Below, piece by piece: positions 48,632-61,090 of a stretch of DNA of 64,000 nucleotides; positions within the stretch are counted from its first letter, which is position 1, and every line of letters begins with the position of its first letter. Origin of the DNA: Moringa oleifera. Lineage: Eukaryota > Streptophyta > Magnoliopsida > Brassicales > Moringaceae. The DNA is taken from the NCBI GenBank assembly GCA_021397835.1, contig JAJFZO010000747.1, positions 4,032,501-4,096,500 of the forward strand, in the 5' to 3' direction. The notes under the pieces were generated by a model. It ran no database searches. It was not told where the DNA came from and saw only the letters and a program-made list of their open reading frames with translations. A program made the position numbers and the translations under genes.

Positions 48632-51192
48632 GAATTAAGTTCGTGAAACGCAATCTTGAAATAAAAGTTCACTAAAAAACTAAAAAATAAAAGTAATGAG
48701 TCTAATACATTTGAAATTACAGTTAAGTGAAACTACAACTTTAGAGCAAATGTTGAAAGTTAAAGTACATATCTACTCAAAGATAATGTCATATAATGAG
48801 GAGGATACTACAAGCATCATGCTCCAACGACAATTTTGAAGATGAAAAATAATTTAGCATGAAAAACACTAAAGCCTTTGGTCAAGTCTTATATGAAGAG
48901 TACATGATTCCTCTTAGTGAGTTATATTGTTGAATTGTTACAGTGGAGAATTAACGGTATTAGTGAGTCATATTAAAGCGTAATGTTGTAAAGAAAGTGG
49001 TGATGATGTTTTGCATTGTAATGTATAGATGTAAAAGATTTCATTGTATCTTTTAATTTATTTAAAACTAAAAATAATTTTTAAAAGGTGGATTATACGA
49101 AGAATCAAATCAAAAAACCAAAATTTTTATTTTTAGTAGTTAAAAAATAAAAATAAATTAAATTTTAATTATCAAAAATAAAAATAATATTATACTTGTT
49201 TACTTCAAATGTAAAAATAAAGGTAAAAATAATTTAAAACTCTAAATTTTCTCTTTCTAATTAAACCCTTTACGTTTAAAATGTTTCTAAATAAATTTTG
49301 ATCTATCAATTTACATCAAATTAAACTTTATCGAAAACTTAAAAAATAAAACATATTCAAATTAGAGATCTTTTACAATGAATTTTGACTAAAAATTTTT
49401 CGCATATATAAAAATATATCTAATTTATGGCAAAAAAATTTAGATTTTTTGAAAATTAAAAATATTTTTAAAAATTTTATATTAAAAAAAATGTAAAAAA
49501 ATATTAAACATAGCTCATTAATAAAAAAATTATTTAAATTTAAGAAATAAAACAAAATGAAATGTAAAATTTTTTTAAGTATTTCAACAATAAAAATACC
49601 ACTAATTTTTTACAATATGGTTTTTATTTTGGTCTAATTTGAATAAAATCAATAAATTAAAATTTGTTTTAAAATATTTTTAAAAAACTAGATTTAATTA
49701 AAGACAAAGAATAAAATCTAGAGTTTGAAATGACCTTTACTCTAAAAATAATTAAAATCTAAATGAATTATATTAACTAGATTTCATAGATATAAAGGAT
49801 GATCGCATTATTATTCTCTTCCGAAAAATCCATAATGAAATATTCAACTCAGACTATTATTTTTGTTTTTTTCTTCTCTATTAAAGTAGAGCATCGTGCT
49901 TGTTGGTCATTATGCGGAATCCAAATTTAACTTTTAATGTATCTTTCATTAAAAATTCATTTATTAAGAATTTTTGTAGTGAAGAAAAAGTTGTCTTTCT
50001 TTACATGACCTTGGTTGAATATTAACTTTTAAGTTTTGTTTGATAAAGAAGAAAAAAGTCTCATGCTCAAATAACATAAATTACTAAAAACATAGCAAAC
50101 TAAAATTGATTAAGATATGAAAAAATGGACAATAATTCAACCTCATTAGTCACCAGATGAACTTGATTTGCAAGATGTAATGGCAAGAATAAAATAAATT
50201 AATATTTTTTTATATAAATGACTAAAGTCTAAAATCAGGAGGTGCATTCCAACATCTCAAATTTTTTTTAACACTTCTTATCATCTTCATGACCCTAAGA
50301 AACCTAAAAAATATTCACAAATCATAAGCTTCTTCAATTGAGTTAAAAAGACTTAAATATTCAAACCAATATCTTAAAAACTATATATTTATTTGAGAAG
50401 CACATTCAGAATTTACATTAACATGAAAATGGCCATCCGTAGCTTCGAATATTAAGAAAGAGATGGGGTTTACTTGGAGATGACATTAGTGATCCATTGA
50501 TTAATATAATTGGTAATGTAGAAACTAGTGCAAAATGCCATTAGTGATGAGAAAGATAGCATAACCTTGATTTTAAATTTCTGCCTTACCTTACAATGAT
50601 CTGAAAAGACTACATATGAAATAGTAATTATTGGGACTATCGAGATGTACTTAATCAAAGCCTGATTTATATGCAACAATGGGAGACGTTCCATTATAAG
50701 ACTCAAAAGCCTCACGTGTCGCTTCACATTATGGTATAATGTATCATACTTGGAAACTGCAAAGAATATGAGCATAATATAATGAGAAAGTGTGCTAGAA
50801 TTAACATCGATAGGTTATCTCTTCACGTTTCTTTTGCACCAAGTTTTAGGATTAAAAATTTTAGTAATTAGTTGCTACCATAATCGATAAGGTCTTTTTT
50901 TCTTTATTTGAGAAAGTGTAATCTATTTATGAATTGATTATTATAAATTTGATTGCTATCATATGAAACTTTCAATATACACAAAATATGTATTTAAACT
51001 TATATCGCATGTTATTTTGCAATACTTATAAATTTATGTAAGTTCTTTTGAGATTTGTAATTTATATCACAATAATATAATATATGATTTAATAAGTGTT
51101 TAATGTATTATATTGATTTTGAAATGTTTAGGATGATTATTTTTTAAAAAATTTGAAATGTCTGAGATCAATAGGTATTATGATTTTGATGT
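48632..51192. other. Right part of unit 2, non-coding
   Basis: Counterpart of 32,913-36,306 without the unit 1-specific block; instead about 48,920-49,560 is AT-rich DNA of its own. An open frame at 50,470-50,775 (minus) shares pieces with unit 1 but in changed frames. No intact gene is recognised. Confidence 0.55.
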
Positions 51193-51609
51193 TACTTAGA
51201 GCAATAATTTTGTTTGAACATTTTTATGTAATTTTAAAATTTATAAAATATTATTTTTAATTTTTAATATTAAAATATAATATTTTATATTTCAACATTT
51301 TATATTTATTTTGTTTAAGGTTCTTATAGTCTAAAATATTATATTGAACTTAGCTTAAATTAAAATTACTGAAATCAATGTCAATTCAATGCACAAATTT
51401 TATGAGTTTCAAATTGATTATAAATGGATCAAAAGCTAGCTTCAATCTATTTAACATACTATTTTAACATCAACTTCAACTTCAATATAATAACATTCAA
51501 ACACTCATCTACATCTAGGATCTTCTGTAGCACCTCTTCAACTCTTCATGCACTCTGCAACCAACATTCAAACACGCATTAGTGTAGAATTATTCTTGTA
51601 CTAAGACTT

Positions 51610-51770
51610 TTTATGTTTATTGCATGAGATTGGATTGAGATATGATAATCTTTATCTCAATCCCATGTTTTATGTAAGGATGAAATTGGGATCAGTTTAT
51701 TTCATGTCCTTTCTTATCTCATTAAAAAGGGATAGTTTTATCCCCTTGAAGTGGTAAATTCAATTCATGC
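51610..51770. repeat. MITE-like fossil, left end only, unit 3
   Basis: Contains ttgcatgagattggattgag and the inverted echo atctcaatcccatg, as in units 1 and 2. The interior and right end are removed by the deletion that starts at about 51,815. Confidence 0.4.
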
Positions 51771-52960
51771 ATAAAATTAAGTTTTACTTTATATCATTAA
51801 CATCACAAAAATTTTTTAAAAAAATTAAATCTGGAGGTACAACTAGAAAATTCTTAAATTCATGGATAAAAGATTCAATTTGGTGGAAATTAAAACTTCA
51901 ACTACAAAATGACTCAATTGATTAGGAATTGATTTGATATAAAGCGTTTTCATCCTAATCTCTTATTTTTATTTCAAACATTGTTATCCTTATCTAATTT
52001 CAATATTTATCTAAGGATTTAATACTTTTTGACAATTACGTTAAAGAAAATCATCACTTTTGTGATTAGAGATTACATTTATCCTTTTTTATAATTATTT
52101 AATTCTTGTTTTTTACCATAAATACCCAAGGGGTAGGAGATCCTAGGTATCTCATTTCTATCTTTTATATTCCACAAGTTGAAAGTAATGAATTTCATTA
52201 TTTCATTGTTCTTTGCGAGATGGTGATCCAAAAACAAAAACCCAAATGGTGATCCAAAATTTTATCTTCTTATTTTCCCTTCATCTTACAAAAAGACAAA
52301 TAAATTACACAAAATTTTTAGTATTCTAATAATTATTGAAATTAAAAAATAAAAACTACATAAAAATTAAGAAAAAATACACAATTTTGATAAAAATCAA
52401 CTTAATAAATTATATATTTCACAAGAACAAAAATGTTAAAATAAATAAGTTGCTGAAATTGATAACGGGAGAATGTATTGGTTCCTTTCTTCAAAAATAC
52501 TTACCCAAAGCAAAGATGTAACAAATAGAAGTGAGTATACAGCGAAACTCAAGCAAAATGGTTGAAAGAAAAATTGAAAATTTTGGAAAAGGAATGGCAT
52601 AAGTGGAAAGAGAAAGATTTTGACTCTTAAATTAGAAATAAGGAACAAGGAGCCCACTTAAGGCATAAATGAGAGAATATAGTCATCGATTTTCTTAAGA
52701 ACCAATAACTTTGCTAACAAACGCAAAGAATAGTCATCCATTTTAGGCTTCGATAACCAATAATATCATTGTGTTTTTATATTTGTTGCAATGAACCATT
52801 ATGCTTAACCATGATTTTTAATTTAAAAAGTCCAATTTTATTGATTCATACCCAACAAAATTTGTGTTAATTAATCATCAACAATGCTAATAATTAAATA
52901 TATATATCCTTTAGATGATTCTTTTATTATGCAGCCCCATATGCCTCTATCTCCTGGGAA

Positions 52961-53062
52961 ACTATATCGGTATACTTTAAATCTAAAAGTTTAGGTGTAT
53001 TGAATGGCCAACTATATTGGTATACTTTAAATCTAAAAGTTTAGGTGTATTGAATGTGGCCA
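52961..53062. repeat. 50-bp tandem duplication in unit 3
   Basis: Two nearly identical 50-base copies start at 52,961 and 53,011, each beginning actatat(c/t)ggtatacttt. Units 1 and 2 have one copy. Confidence 0.92.
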
Positions 53063-53964
53063 TTCTCTTATGGCTGTTATCGTAATCTCTTTCCTTTCTT
53101 GTAGGGGCTTTCTTCTTGAATTTATTGTATGACTAAATAATATTTTTCTTGTTTGTCTCAAAAGCACATACAATAGGCAAAACACATTGACCCGCATTTT
53201 CGACCATTTATACAGGTTTAACTATACAAGAAAGTTAGACCCAAGCATGAAACCCACTTTCTTGAAGGCAATAAGAATTGAGAAAGCTATGCTACCTAAG
53301 ACCAAAAAAGGCCAAACAAACCCTTTTGTATTTCCATACCCAAAGTCAAGCTCGATTACAAATTCCCACACTCTTACTGCTCCATGGTTGTATCAAAAGA
53401 AGTTGCTGTGAGTGTTGATGAGCAAGTACTCTTCAATGAAGACATTAAGCAAATCATTGAGAAATTTGTTGCTAGTTTTGAAGATTTTCGAAGGTCATTT
53501 GCTCCCTTCATGTGTTGGATAGGCAAAGCTAAAAGTTTCGACCAATATTTTATTTAGATTTTTATAAAATAAATTATTAAAAATTAATTTTTTTAGAAAA
53601 GATAGTCCTTAATCAGCCAATCGACAACTATTCTTTTCATGAGAAAAATAAAAATTAAATATAATGAAAAAAAAAAACTTTTCTTTGTGGGCTAACACCA
53701 TTAAGGAAGTAAAAATGAAAAATTATCAAAGACGGTCTCTTTTCTTGACAGTCCATTCTTCTTGTTTGTTGCATTGCTGGTTAAATGATTCCAAGAACCA
53801 TCATTTAAAGTTATTTTGAACTATCATCTAATATTTAGTTGTAGTAGTCTTGAAAACAAAATGCAAGAACAATAGTAAAGATATTAATAAGTTTATAGTA
53901 CTTAAGTTGTTTGAATTTAAAATTAGAATTAAAATATCAATCAAGAATCAAGTTCACGAAATGC

Positions 53965-53978
53965 CACTACACGAAAAC
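53965..53978 (+). repeat. CACTA terminal motif
   Basis: CACTACACGAAAAC. The preceding bases TGC (53,962-53,964) are the candidate three-base target duplication, but its partner was not found within the window. Confidence 0.75.
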
Positions 53979-54760
53979 AACAAAATTCTCACAAAAAATT
54001 TTAGGATAATTTTTAGAGATTTCATGAGAATTCCCTTTTCTAATAGAAATTCTCAAGAAAAAATTTTTATTGGTAAAAGCCCATAAGAAAATTTCCATTC
54101 AAATGGAAATTTTATTCCATGACAATTTCTTGTAACATTCTAATGTTATTTTTCATGAGAAAGTTATCAACTCTTCAATATTAATATATTATAAATTTTC
54201 ACATAAATTATTAATACAAAAATTCTGACGGTACGTATGTCATGTGAATTTTATTACATATTTTAATGGTTTGTATTTCATCAAAATTTTTGTGTTATTC
54301 ACTTTTTAAAAAAAATTAAAATTATTAATATATAATATTATATTTTAATTAAAAATTCTCACGGATGATTCACATAGTAAGTGAAATGTTAGAAATTTTG
54401 TATTATATATTTTTTGTAAAAATTTAAATATATGTTAATATAAAATTTTGATGGTAAAAGTAGTCGTGAGAATTTTTAAAATAATTCAAAATTTGTTATG
54501 AAAATGATTTCGTGAGAATGCTTGTAAAAAATATTATTTATTAATAATTTAAAGTTTATATTCTCTCGACAAACTTCCACGAGAGTATTGTTGAAAATTT
54601 TTAATTAAATTCTATTGGTGTTTTTGATGATAACTGCCATAAGAATGAGAAAATTAAAATAAACATAAAGAAAAATTTATTAATTTATTTATTAAAAATT
54701 AAAATATGAACTGTATTGAGTGGCTTCCGTGAGAATAACATAAGAAATGAAAATTTGAAT
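53965..54760. repeat. Subterminal repeat region of CACTA element 2
   Basis: Short motifs such as tcatgagaatt, tcgtgagaattt and attctcacgga recur in both orientations. Clusters of this kind are where TNPA-type proteins bind in En/Spm. The region is non-coding. Confidence 0.6.
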
Positions 54761-55239
54761 TGCAATGAAATTATGATGAAAAAATTATATTTAAATTTTG
54801 AAATTAAAAAATTTATTTATTTAATTTAAAATATTATTTATTTTAAATTTTTAATCAAATTTTTTAAAAAATATTATTTCATCAATCAAAAATATAATTT
54901 TAAAAAATTTTTAGATTTTTAATATTAAAAATATAATTTTAATTTATATATACTAATTTAATTTTCAAATCAAAATTGATAAAATTTATTTAACCAATTT
55001 AAAATATATATTTAAAATTTTAATTTATGTTAAACATTTTAAAATAAATTTTAAAATTAATTATATATTATTTAATTAATTATATATTTTAATAAATAAA
55101 TAAAATTGTCAAATATATAAAACTATAAATAATGAACAAATTAAACAAAGTAATACAAATAATCATGATAATTACTTAAATTCCAATAGATAAATAAAAT
55201 AATTAATTATCTTCAATTTCAATCATATCCAAAGTTAAT

Positions 55240-56863
55240 TATGACAACCATCATCATCATCATCTTGAGCTAGTTGACTAGAAGAAACACCCCTCAGCTT
55301 CATCAACTCCATTTCTCTAACAAGATTATTGATAACTTCCTGTTGTGAAGCCATCACCCTTTGCATTTTGTCTCTCATCTATTCTGTCATCTTTTAGCAT
55401 TCTCTTTCTATTTGTTCCTACTGCTGCACCTGTTCTTGCACTTATTCTAAAATTTTCTGCATAGCAACGTTGGATGGCTGATGTAATGACTGAGACGCAA
55501 TTGGAATACCATAAAAGATAGACTTATATCCAAAACTATATGCTCAACCCCTCTTGTTTTTACCACTTGTCGGGCAAAATCATCAACAGATGATCCCGAG
55601 GCTAAGGTGTCCTTTTTAGTTTTTCATAAACAGCCTTCACATCATTGAAAAAACATTAAATTTATTAAAGTAAGATAAACAAATATTCATATATCAAGAA
55701 CTTAAAAAATTAAGACAACAAAAAAATAACTGATGATTATAAATGAAACGTTGGACGGCGTTCAAATTACTCACATAAACCTATGCTGCTTTGGTTATGA
55801 TCCATGTGTTTGTCTCCTTATTATGGTTCAACTTGGCAAAGACCTCTAGGATGGTAGGCTCCTTCCCTAGCTTAATAGCTAAACAAATAACAAATCAAAA
55901 TTTCAAATTAATGAAGTACAATAAAACATGTTATAAGCACAGTAGAAATAATCCAATAAATTTAAAAATTACCATTCATCTTTTATGCTTATACATGGAA
56001 ATGGATCCTCCTCGGTGCACACAAGTTTCACTTATAACCTAGTTGTTCTTATTCCTCTCAAATGCTTGTAGAAAAGCTTGGCTTGTCATCCACCTAACCC
56101 ATAATGCATACAGAATAGATTCACATATCCAAGTTGCCTTTACATTTTTTGATTGGATTGATGCAAGACCTAACCAAATAACCTCTACGCATTTAGCCTT
56201 CTATATCCATTTAACTTCACTATTCATAAACAGCTCCCACTCAATTGTTTTTGTAACAACTTAAACCTCAAATTAGATAGATAATGCTAAATAACTATAA
56301 CAATAAAAACATAATTGATAAATGGAATAAAACATTCTACATATCACTTGAAATTCACCCACCATATCTCGTAAACCTTAGTAGGGACCTCTTGTCATGT
56401 AAGCTATGGTTGCTCATACTTTGACTTGATGATGCTTAAAATAATGGATATCATCTGAGATGCTCATAAAAGCCTATAAAAAATAAATTAAAACATAAAA
56501 TGTAAGATAAAGGAACTGATACTGAATTGTTTATAGTGAGTTAATTACGATATAAGAAAAAGATTTATACTCTTTTCCAACAGGCTGAATGTCTAATTTA
56601 CTCTCAACTACTCCACATCTAGACTCAATCATGACAGGCCCAAAAATACAAGCCCGAGGCGATGGTGTATGGTCTAAAGATGGTGGCTGTAATAATGGTA
56701 ACTAAATTGGAGGTGACAGTGTATGATCATGATGCAACGATCGAATTAATGGCGTCTAAACTGGAGACCATTATAGGCCTGCACTTGAACCAATCTTCAC
56801 TCTCATGGAGAGTCTACCTTTGCCTCTAATACCCCAACCCCCATGTCTTTGTATGCCCGACAT
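55240..56863 (-). pseudogene. Transposase_24-like (TNPA-type) protein, CACTA element 2
   Basis: The start at 56,863 (minus) opens MSGIQRHGGWGIRGKGRLSM. Downstream fragments, probably split by introns and mutations, include PTILEVFAKLNHNKETNTW near 55,790-55,850 and KKDTLASGSSVDDFARQVV near 55,565-55,620. The C-terminal part near 55,250-55,290 is acidic. Same family as the remnant at 17,560-19,896, but clearly diverged from it. Confidence 0.65.
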
Positions 56864-57219
56864 CTGAAGACAATAGATGCGTAATGCTTAGTGACGAAAA
56901 TAAAAGATCAGTATAAACTTAATGCTTAACTTACATTCAATCATAAACCTAAATAATATATTACTACGAATAATATATATTAACCTAAGTTTCATCTTCA
57001 TTATCATACTCTTCATTATTCGATAATATTTCTTCTATATCTTCATCTTTCAATCCATCTGTATCTTCCTTAATTTCAATAAGGTCACTAACCATGCTTG
57101 TTTTAACATCTCCACTCTAAATATTGACATCTCTAAGATTATCTCTAATTTAATTGTTAAAGCAGAGAATAGGCAATTGGTTGCTCATATCATTTTGAAA
57201 CAGATCATTTTTAGACTTA

Positions 57220-59625
57220 ATTCTATTCCTTGCTTTTGTTTTAATGACTACACTCCAGCCACTCTTTTGGAGAGTGATATTAGGATAGGATGCAAAATAA
57301 ACTTGTTCAGCTTGTTGTGCAAAAATAAAATGTCCTTCCCCTATATCCCCTATTGATCTTTAACTCAATGATTCCATATTTTGAGCAAATCTTTGGGCCC
57401 AAGATCGATAGGTCAAGCCATTTAAAATTGAAGAATGCTAATCAATTAACAACTATACCAAGATACTCGATCTCGACATCTCTTGTAAAATTCCATAGTA
57501 CACAACATTTGTACTTTTTAAAGCGACTTTAGAATTATTTGTACTTTGATTCTAAGCTCAAATCAGAGTATGAAAAAAATATCCAGACATTATATATAAG
57601 AAAATTCTGGATCTTATTCAAAGATCCCCAAGCTAAATCATGCAAAAATTGATTGTTCACCCTATTAATGAGATTATGGATCTGATAAATAATAACATGT
57701 AGACAAATTTTGTTAATATAAATGTTATTAGAATATTCTAAATTTATAGTTTGAATAACAATTAAGAGTCAGTTAATTAAGTAATCTTTAAACCAGACCA
57801 CAAAGTCTGAGTTTACATGTTTATCTATGTCAATGGAGCTAAGATGCGATTGTGATGTGATTAACCTTTGAATGCAACTGTTGCAAGCATACAGCACGTA
57901 CTGTCAAATTTAAGCAGTTTAAAATTTGTGACATATTAGGAGTACAAGAATCAAACTTACTCTAAAAAAGGTTAAACTTCAAGTCAGTTGAGAAGCACGT
58001 ATATATTTATCTCGGTTGCTTCCTTCTTCTTAAGGTAACAAGACTTGACTAACCCTTTACTTCGACCAGGATAATTAAAGATAGATTATGGTGGATGCTC
58101 AAAAGATTCTCCACCATAATCGTTTTATGACATTCTTCAACTTCTGGAGTGGGCATGTGTCTTAAAGTAATAAAAACAAAATGTTGATGTCCCTTCGAGA
58201 ATGGAAGCCTCACATATGGAACCCTCTACATAAGCTTTATTTTTTACCTTTATTTTCATAATATGTAAAAATCTATAAAAAAAAAAGCTTTCACAAGTAT
58301 TAGAATATTCATCAACATTAAACATATGATTCATACCTGTCAAATAGATACATCCATCTATATTACATCGGTCCACCGACATGTGCTTCATACACCAAGT
58401 GTATAGTAAGTGTTCCATCGCATTGAAAAATCCAAAGGCAAATATTTTATCCAATTTGCATAACATTATGGCAATGTTGTTATCCATTACATCTGATTTA
58501 TTCTCTCGCAATGTGGGACAACATAATTCTCAAGAGAATATATTTAGTTCAACAATAACTTCCCAAATAGGAGCAGATAGATAATTAAATGCAATTGGTA
58601 ATAACCTTTTCATCATCACTAACAATCATGACTCTTCATATGTTGCAACTTGCATGTCGCATGTTAACACATCTACTCAAGTTGGATGCATAGTCATTAG
58701 GAAGCTTCAACTCTTGTATCCACTTGCACACAGCTCTTTTTTGGTCCATATTCAATGTATATTAAGCTTTGGGCTTAACAAAGCTTACCATTACCCCTAT
58801 CCTCAAGGTTGTAAGGAATTCCATGTGCAGTACAAAGGTAAATCCAACTGTGCCCTTGATATTATCCTTGGTTTTACCTTTTACATCCATTATTATATTA
58901 AATACATTTTGAATCATGTTAGCCTTGGTATGCATTACACCTATGTTATATGGATTTAACAAGTCACACCAATATAGTAAATCTCAAAAGATATTACATT
59001 TAGTGAAATTGTGTGTCTCCCTTTTGCCATGTATTTGGTGGTAGCCTTCGGTGTCAATTATTCGATGGAACATACTAACTTATCCATATACTTCTACTCT
59101 AGAGAGTTCCTTTGGTGGTTTACCACTTTCAATCTGACCTTTAATAAAATTCCTTCAATTTGGTTTAAAAAGGCGATCTATAGGTAAAAATTGCTAATGA
59201 CAATCAAAGTATCATATTTTTCTACCATGCTTTAAAAAAAAATGCTTTTGAAGATTCCATGCAAACTAGGCAACCTAATCGACCTGTTGTTTGCCAACCC
59301 GATAGCTTATCATATGCTGAAATGTCATTAGTAGTCCATAATAGCATGGTCTTCAAATAAAAGTTTTGTTTCTTCAAAATATCATAAGTTTGAACACTAT
59401 ATTCCCTCATAAATTTCAAATCATTGGTTAACGATTGTAAGAACATATCTATCTAGGCCTTCAGATTATCAAGACTAGGAATGATAATAGTCAAGAACAT
59501 ATATTCCCTTTTCAAGCACATCCTTAGAGGTAGATTATATAAGTTAGAATAATGGGCTAACACAAATACACTTTAGAGCTCAAGTTAAATGGACTGAAGG
59601 CATCAAAACTATCACAACAGGTTTT
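57220..59625 (-). pseudogene. TNP2-like CACTA transposase remnant (Transposase_21, DUF4218, DUF4216-like)
   Basis: Three blocks in family order on the minus strand. The Transposase_21 block (59,625 to about 59,000) has LLWTTNDISAYDKLSGW and LGCLVCMESSKAF at 59,240-59,340. The DUF4218 block (58,137-58,511) has FNAMEHLLYTW and VKNKAYVEGSICEASILE. A DUF4216-like block near 57,230-57,350 has HFIFAQQAEQVYF. TNP2 is the En/Spm transposase that cuts at the CACTA ends. Stops and frame shifts break it, and the N terminus is missing beyond 59,625. Confidence 0.75.
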
Positions 59626-60389
59626 TGGGTCGAGTCCTTGAAAGGACTTTAAAAATGTATTTAAGTGATTTTCTTTTGGAAAGATTTTTGAAAATAAAAA
59701 TAAAAGGAGTTACCACCAATCCTTTTTATAATATGATTATACGTCAAAATTTATTTGTTTTCAAAAATATAAATAAGGCAACACTAGTTTTTTGAAATTA
59801 AAAATATGGCTTCAAAAATCAATTATGCATGAGGAAGGATTAGCACCCCCACCGTGCCTAAAAATTGATACCAATTGATCATGGTTATTTCTCAGTTTTG
59901 AAATTCATTTCATTTTTAGAATTGATTCCTAAAACATATATCTCAAAAGAAATGTATATGACATAGAAACAAGTGAAATTTTAATGTTTTGGAGAATATA
60001 AAGGTTTAACTCCTATTTCACCCTTAATTCTTAAAATCATTTTATGAAGGAAGATGTAAAGGTTTTGCTTTTGCGTAACCTCTAATCTTAAAACATTTTC
60101 TATGATAAAGAATATGAATTCTCAAAATATTTGTTTTATGATTTATGTAAACATAATGACATGATGATAAGCATAACGATATAATTTTAATATATTAAAA
60201 CTCCAACACAAGCGAATAATTAATATTTAATATTTAAATTTAAACTTTTAACTCAATTTTTATAATTCTATTAATTAAAAATAAAAATGAAGTGAAGATT
60301 ATACAAACAAAATATTTTAGAGAATACATAGATTTCTCTCTAGAAATTACTTTATTATTCTAACAAAGCAATATTTTAAAAAAAAAATA
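59626..60389. other. Possible fragment of a Tat/Ogre-type LTR element; no gene
   Basis: The minus strand reads gtgctaatccttcct near 59,830-59,850 and ttggtggtaactcc near 59,706-59,722. As I remember them, leader regions of Tat-lineage Ty3/gypsy elements have a gtgctaacaccttcc motif some way before a ggcgactcc motif. The resemblance is suggestive only. The rest is AT-rich and holds no open frame of note. Confidence 0.25.
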
Positions 60390-61090
60390 TGATCTTTACA
60401 TTAAAAAGAATGAAAATTTCTCTCTTAAGAGATTTTTTATATTTTCAACAGCTTAAGAAGATATAGTAATAATAGTTTTACATTAAAAAGTATGAAAACC
60501 TCTCTCTTCAAATTTTTTTACATTTCTCAAAAATATTTTTTTATTTATTATATTTTTTAAAAAATAAATTTTATATTAGAGACTATGAAAACCTTCCTTC
60601 TAAGATTTTTTCATATTCCTCAAAAATATTAAAAATTGTTATTATATTAGAAAATATAAAAATATCTATCTTTAGATTTTTTCATACTTCGCAAAAATTT
60701 GAAGTATGTATATTTTAAGATGGTTTTTATATTAGAAAATATAAAAACCTCTCTCTTAAGATTTTTTCATATTTTTTAAAAGTATTAAATATATTTTATT
60801 TTCATGAAAATAGCTTTTATATTGAAGTATATGAAAATCTTTCTCTTGAGATTTTTTTCATACTTTTTGAGAACTTGAAATATATATTTTTATTTTCAAA
60901 AAATATTTTTTATGTTAGAAAATATGAAAATCTCTATCTTAAAATTTTTTTCATACTTTTCAAAATTTTGAAACATATCTTTTTATTATTAAAAAATAAT
61001 TTTTATGTTAAAAAATATGAAAATCAGTTTTCTTGAATTATTTTATGCTCTCAAGAATTTAAAATGTTATTTTTTATTTTCAAAATATTT
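60390..61090. repeat. Degenerate minisatellite, about eight units of 70-95 bp
   Basis: Each unit has the form ttatattagaaaatatgaaaa(t/c)ct, then ctcttaagatttttt, then catacttttcaaaa. Units begin near 60,393, 60,477, 60,570, 60,641, 60,724, 60,814, 60,906 and 61,000. Divergence and length variation show an old array. Confidence 0.85.

Larger units (their letters stand above)
36307..51192. repeat. Segmental tandem duplication, unit 2 (about 14.9 kb)
   Basis: Same order and orientation as unit 1: leader, MITE-like block, RING-H2 gene, conserved block, copia element, right flank. Both ends match those of unit 1 (start tacttaaagc; end ...ttatgattttgatgt). Many small indels separate the units, so the duplication is not recent. 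Confidence 0.88.
51193..53964. repeat. Segmental duplication, unit 3 (deleted, about 2.8 kb)
   Basis: Starts like units 1 and 2, then shows four gaps relative to them. Lost parts correspond to about 20,340-21,140; about 38,580-40,550 in unit 2 coordinates; about 40,672-41,935, which removes the whole RING-H2 gene; and about 27,065-27,335. It ends at the CACTA terminus at 53,965. It crosses the copia insertion point without the element. No intact gene remains; 53,187-53,411 is the open frame of the conserved block. Confidence 0.85.
53965..59625 (-). mobile_element. CACTA (En/Spm) transposon, element 2, truncated on the right
   Basis: Left terminus CACTACACGAAAAC at 53,965, diagnostic of CACTA elements, immediately follows unit 3 sequence. 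A subterminal AT-rich zone with repeated gtgagaatt/ttctca(c/t) motifs follows (to about 54,760). Then come a TNPA-like pseudogene and a TNP2-like transposase pseudogene, both on the minus strand. Recognisable transposase stops at about 59,625, inside the N-terminal half of the TNP2 core, and no matching right-hand terminus was found. Confidence 0.78.
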
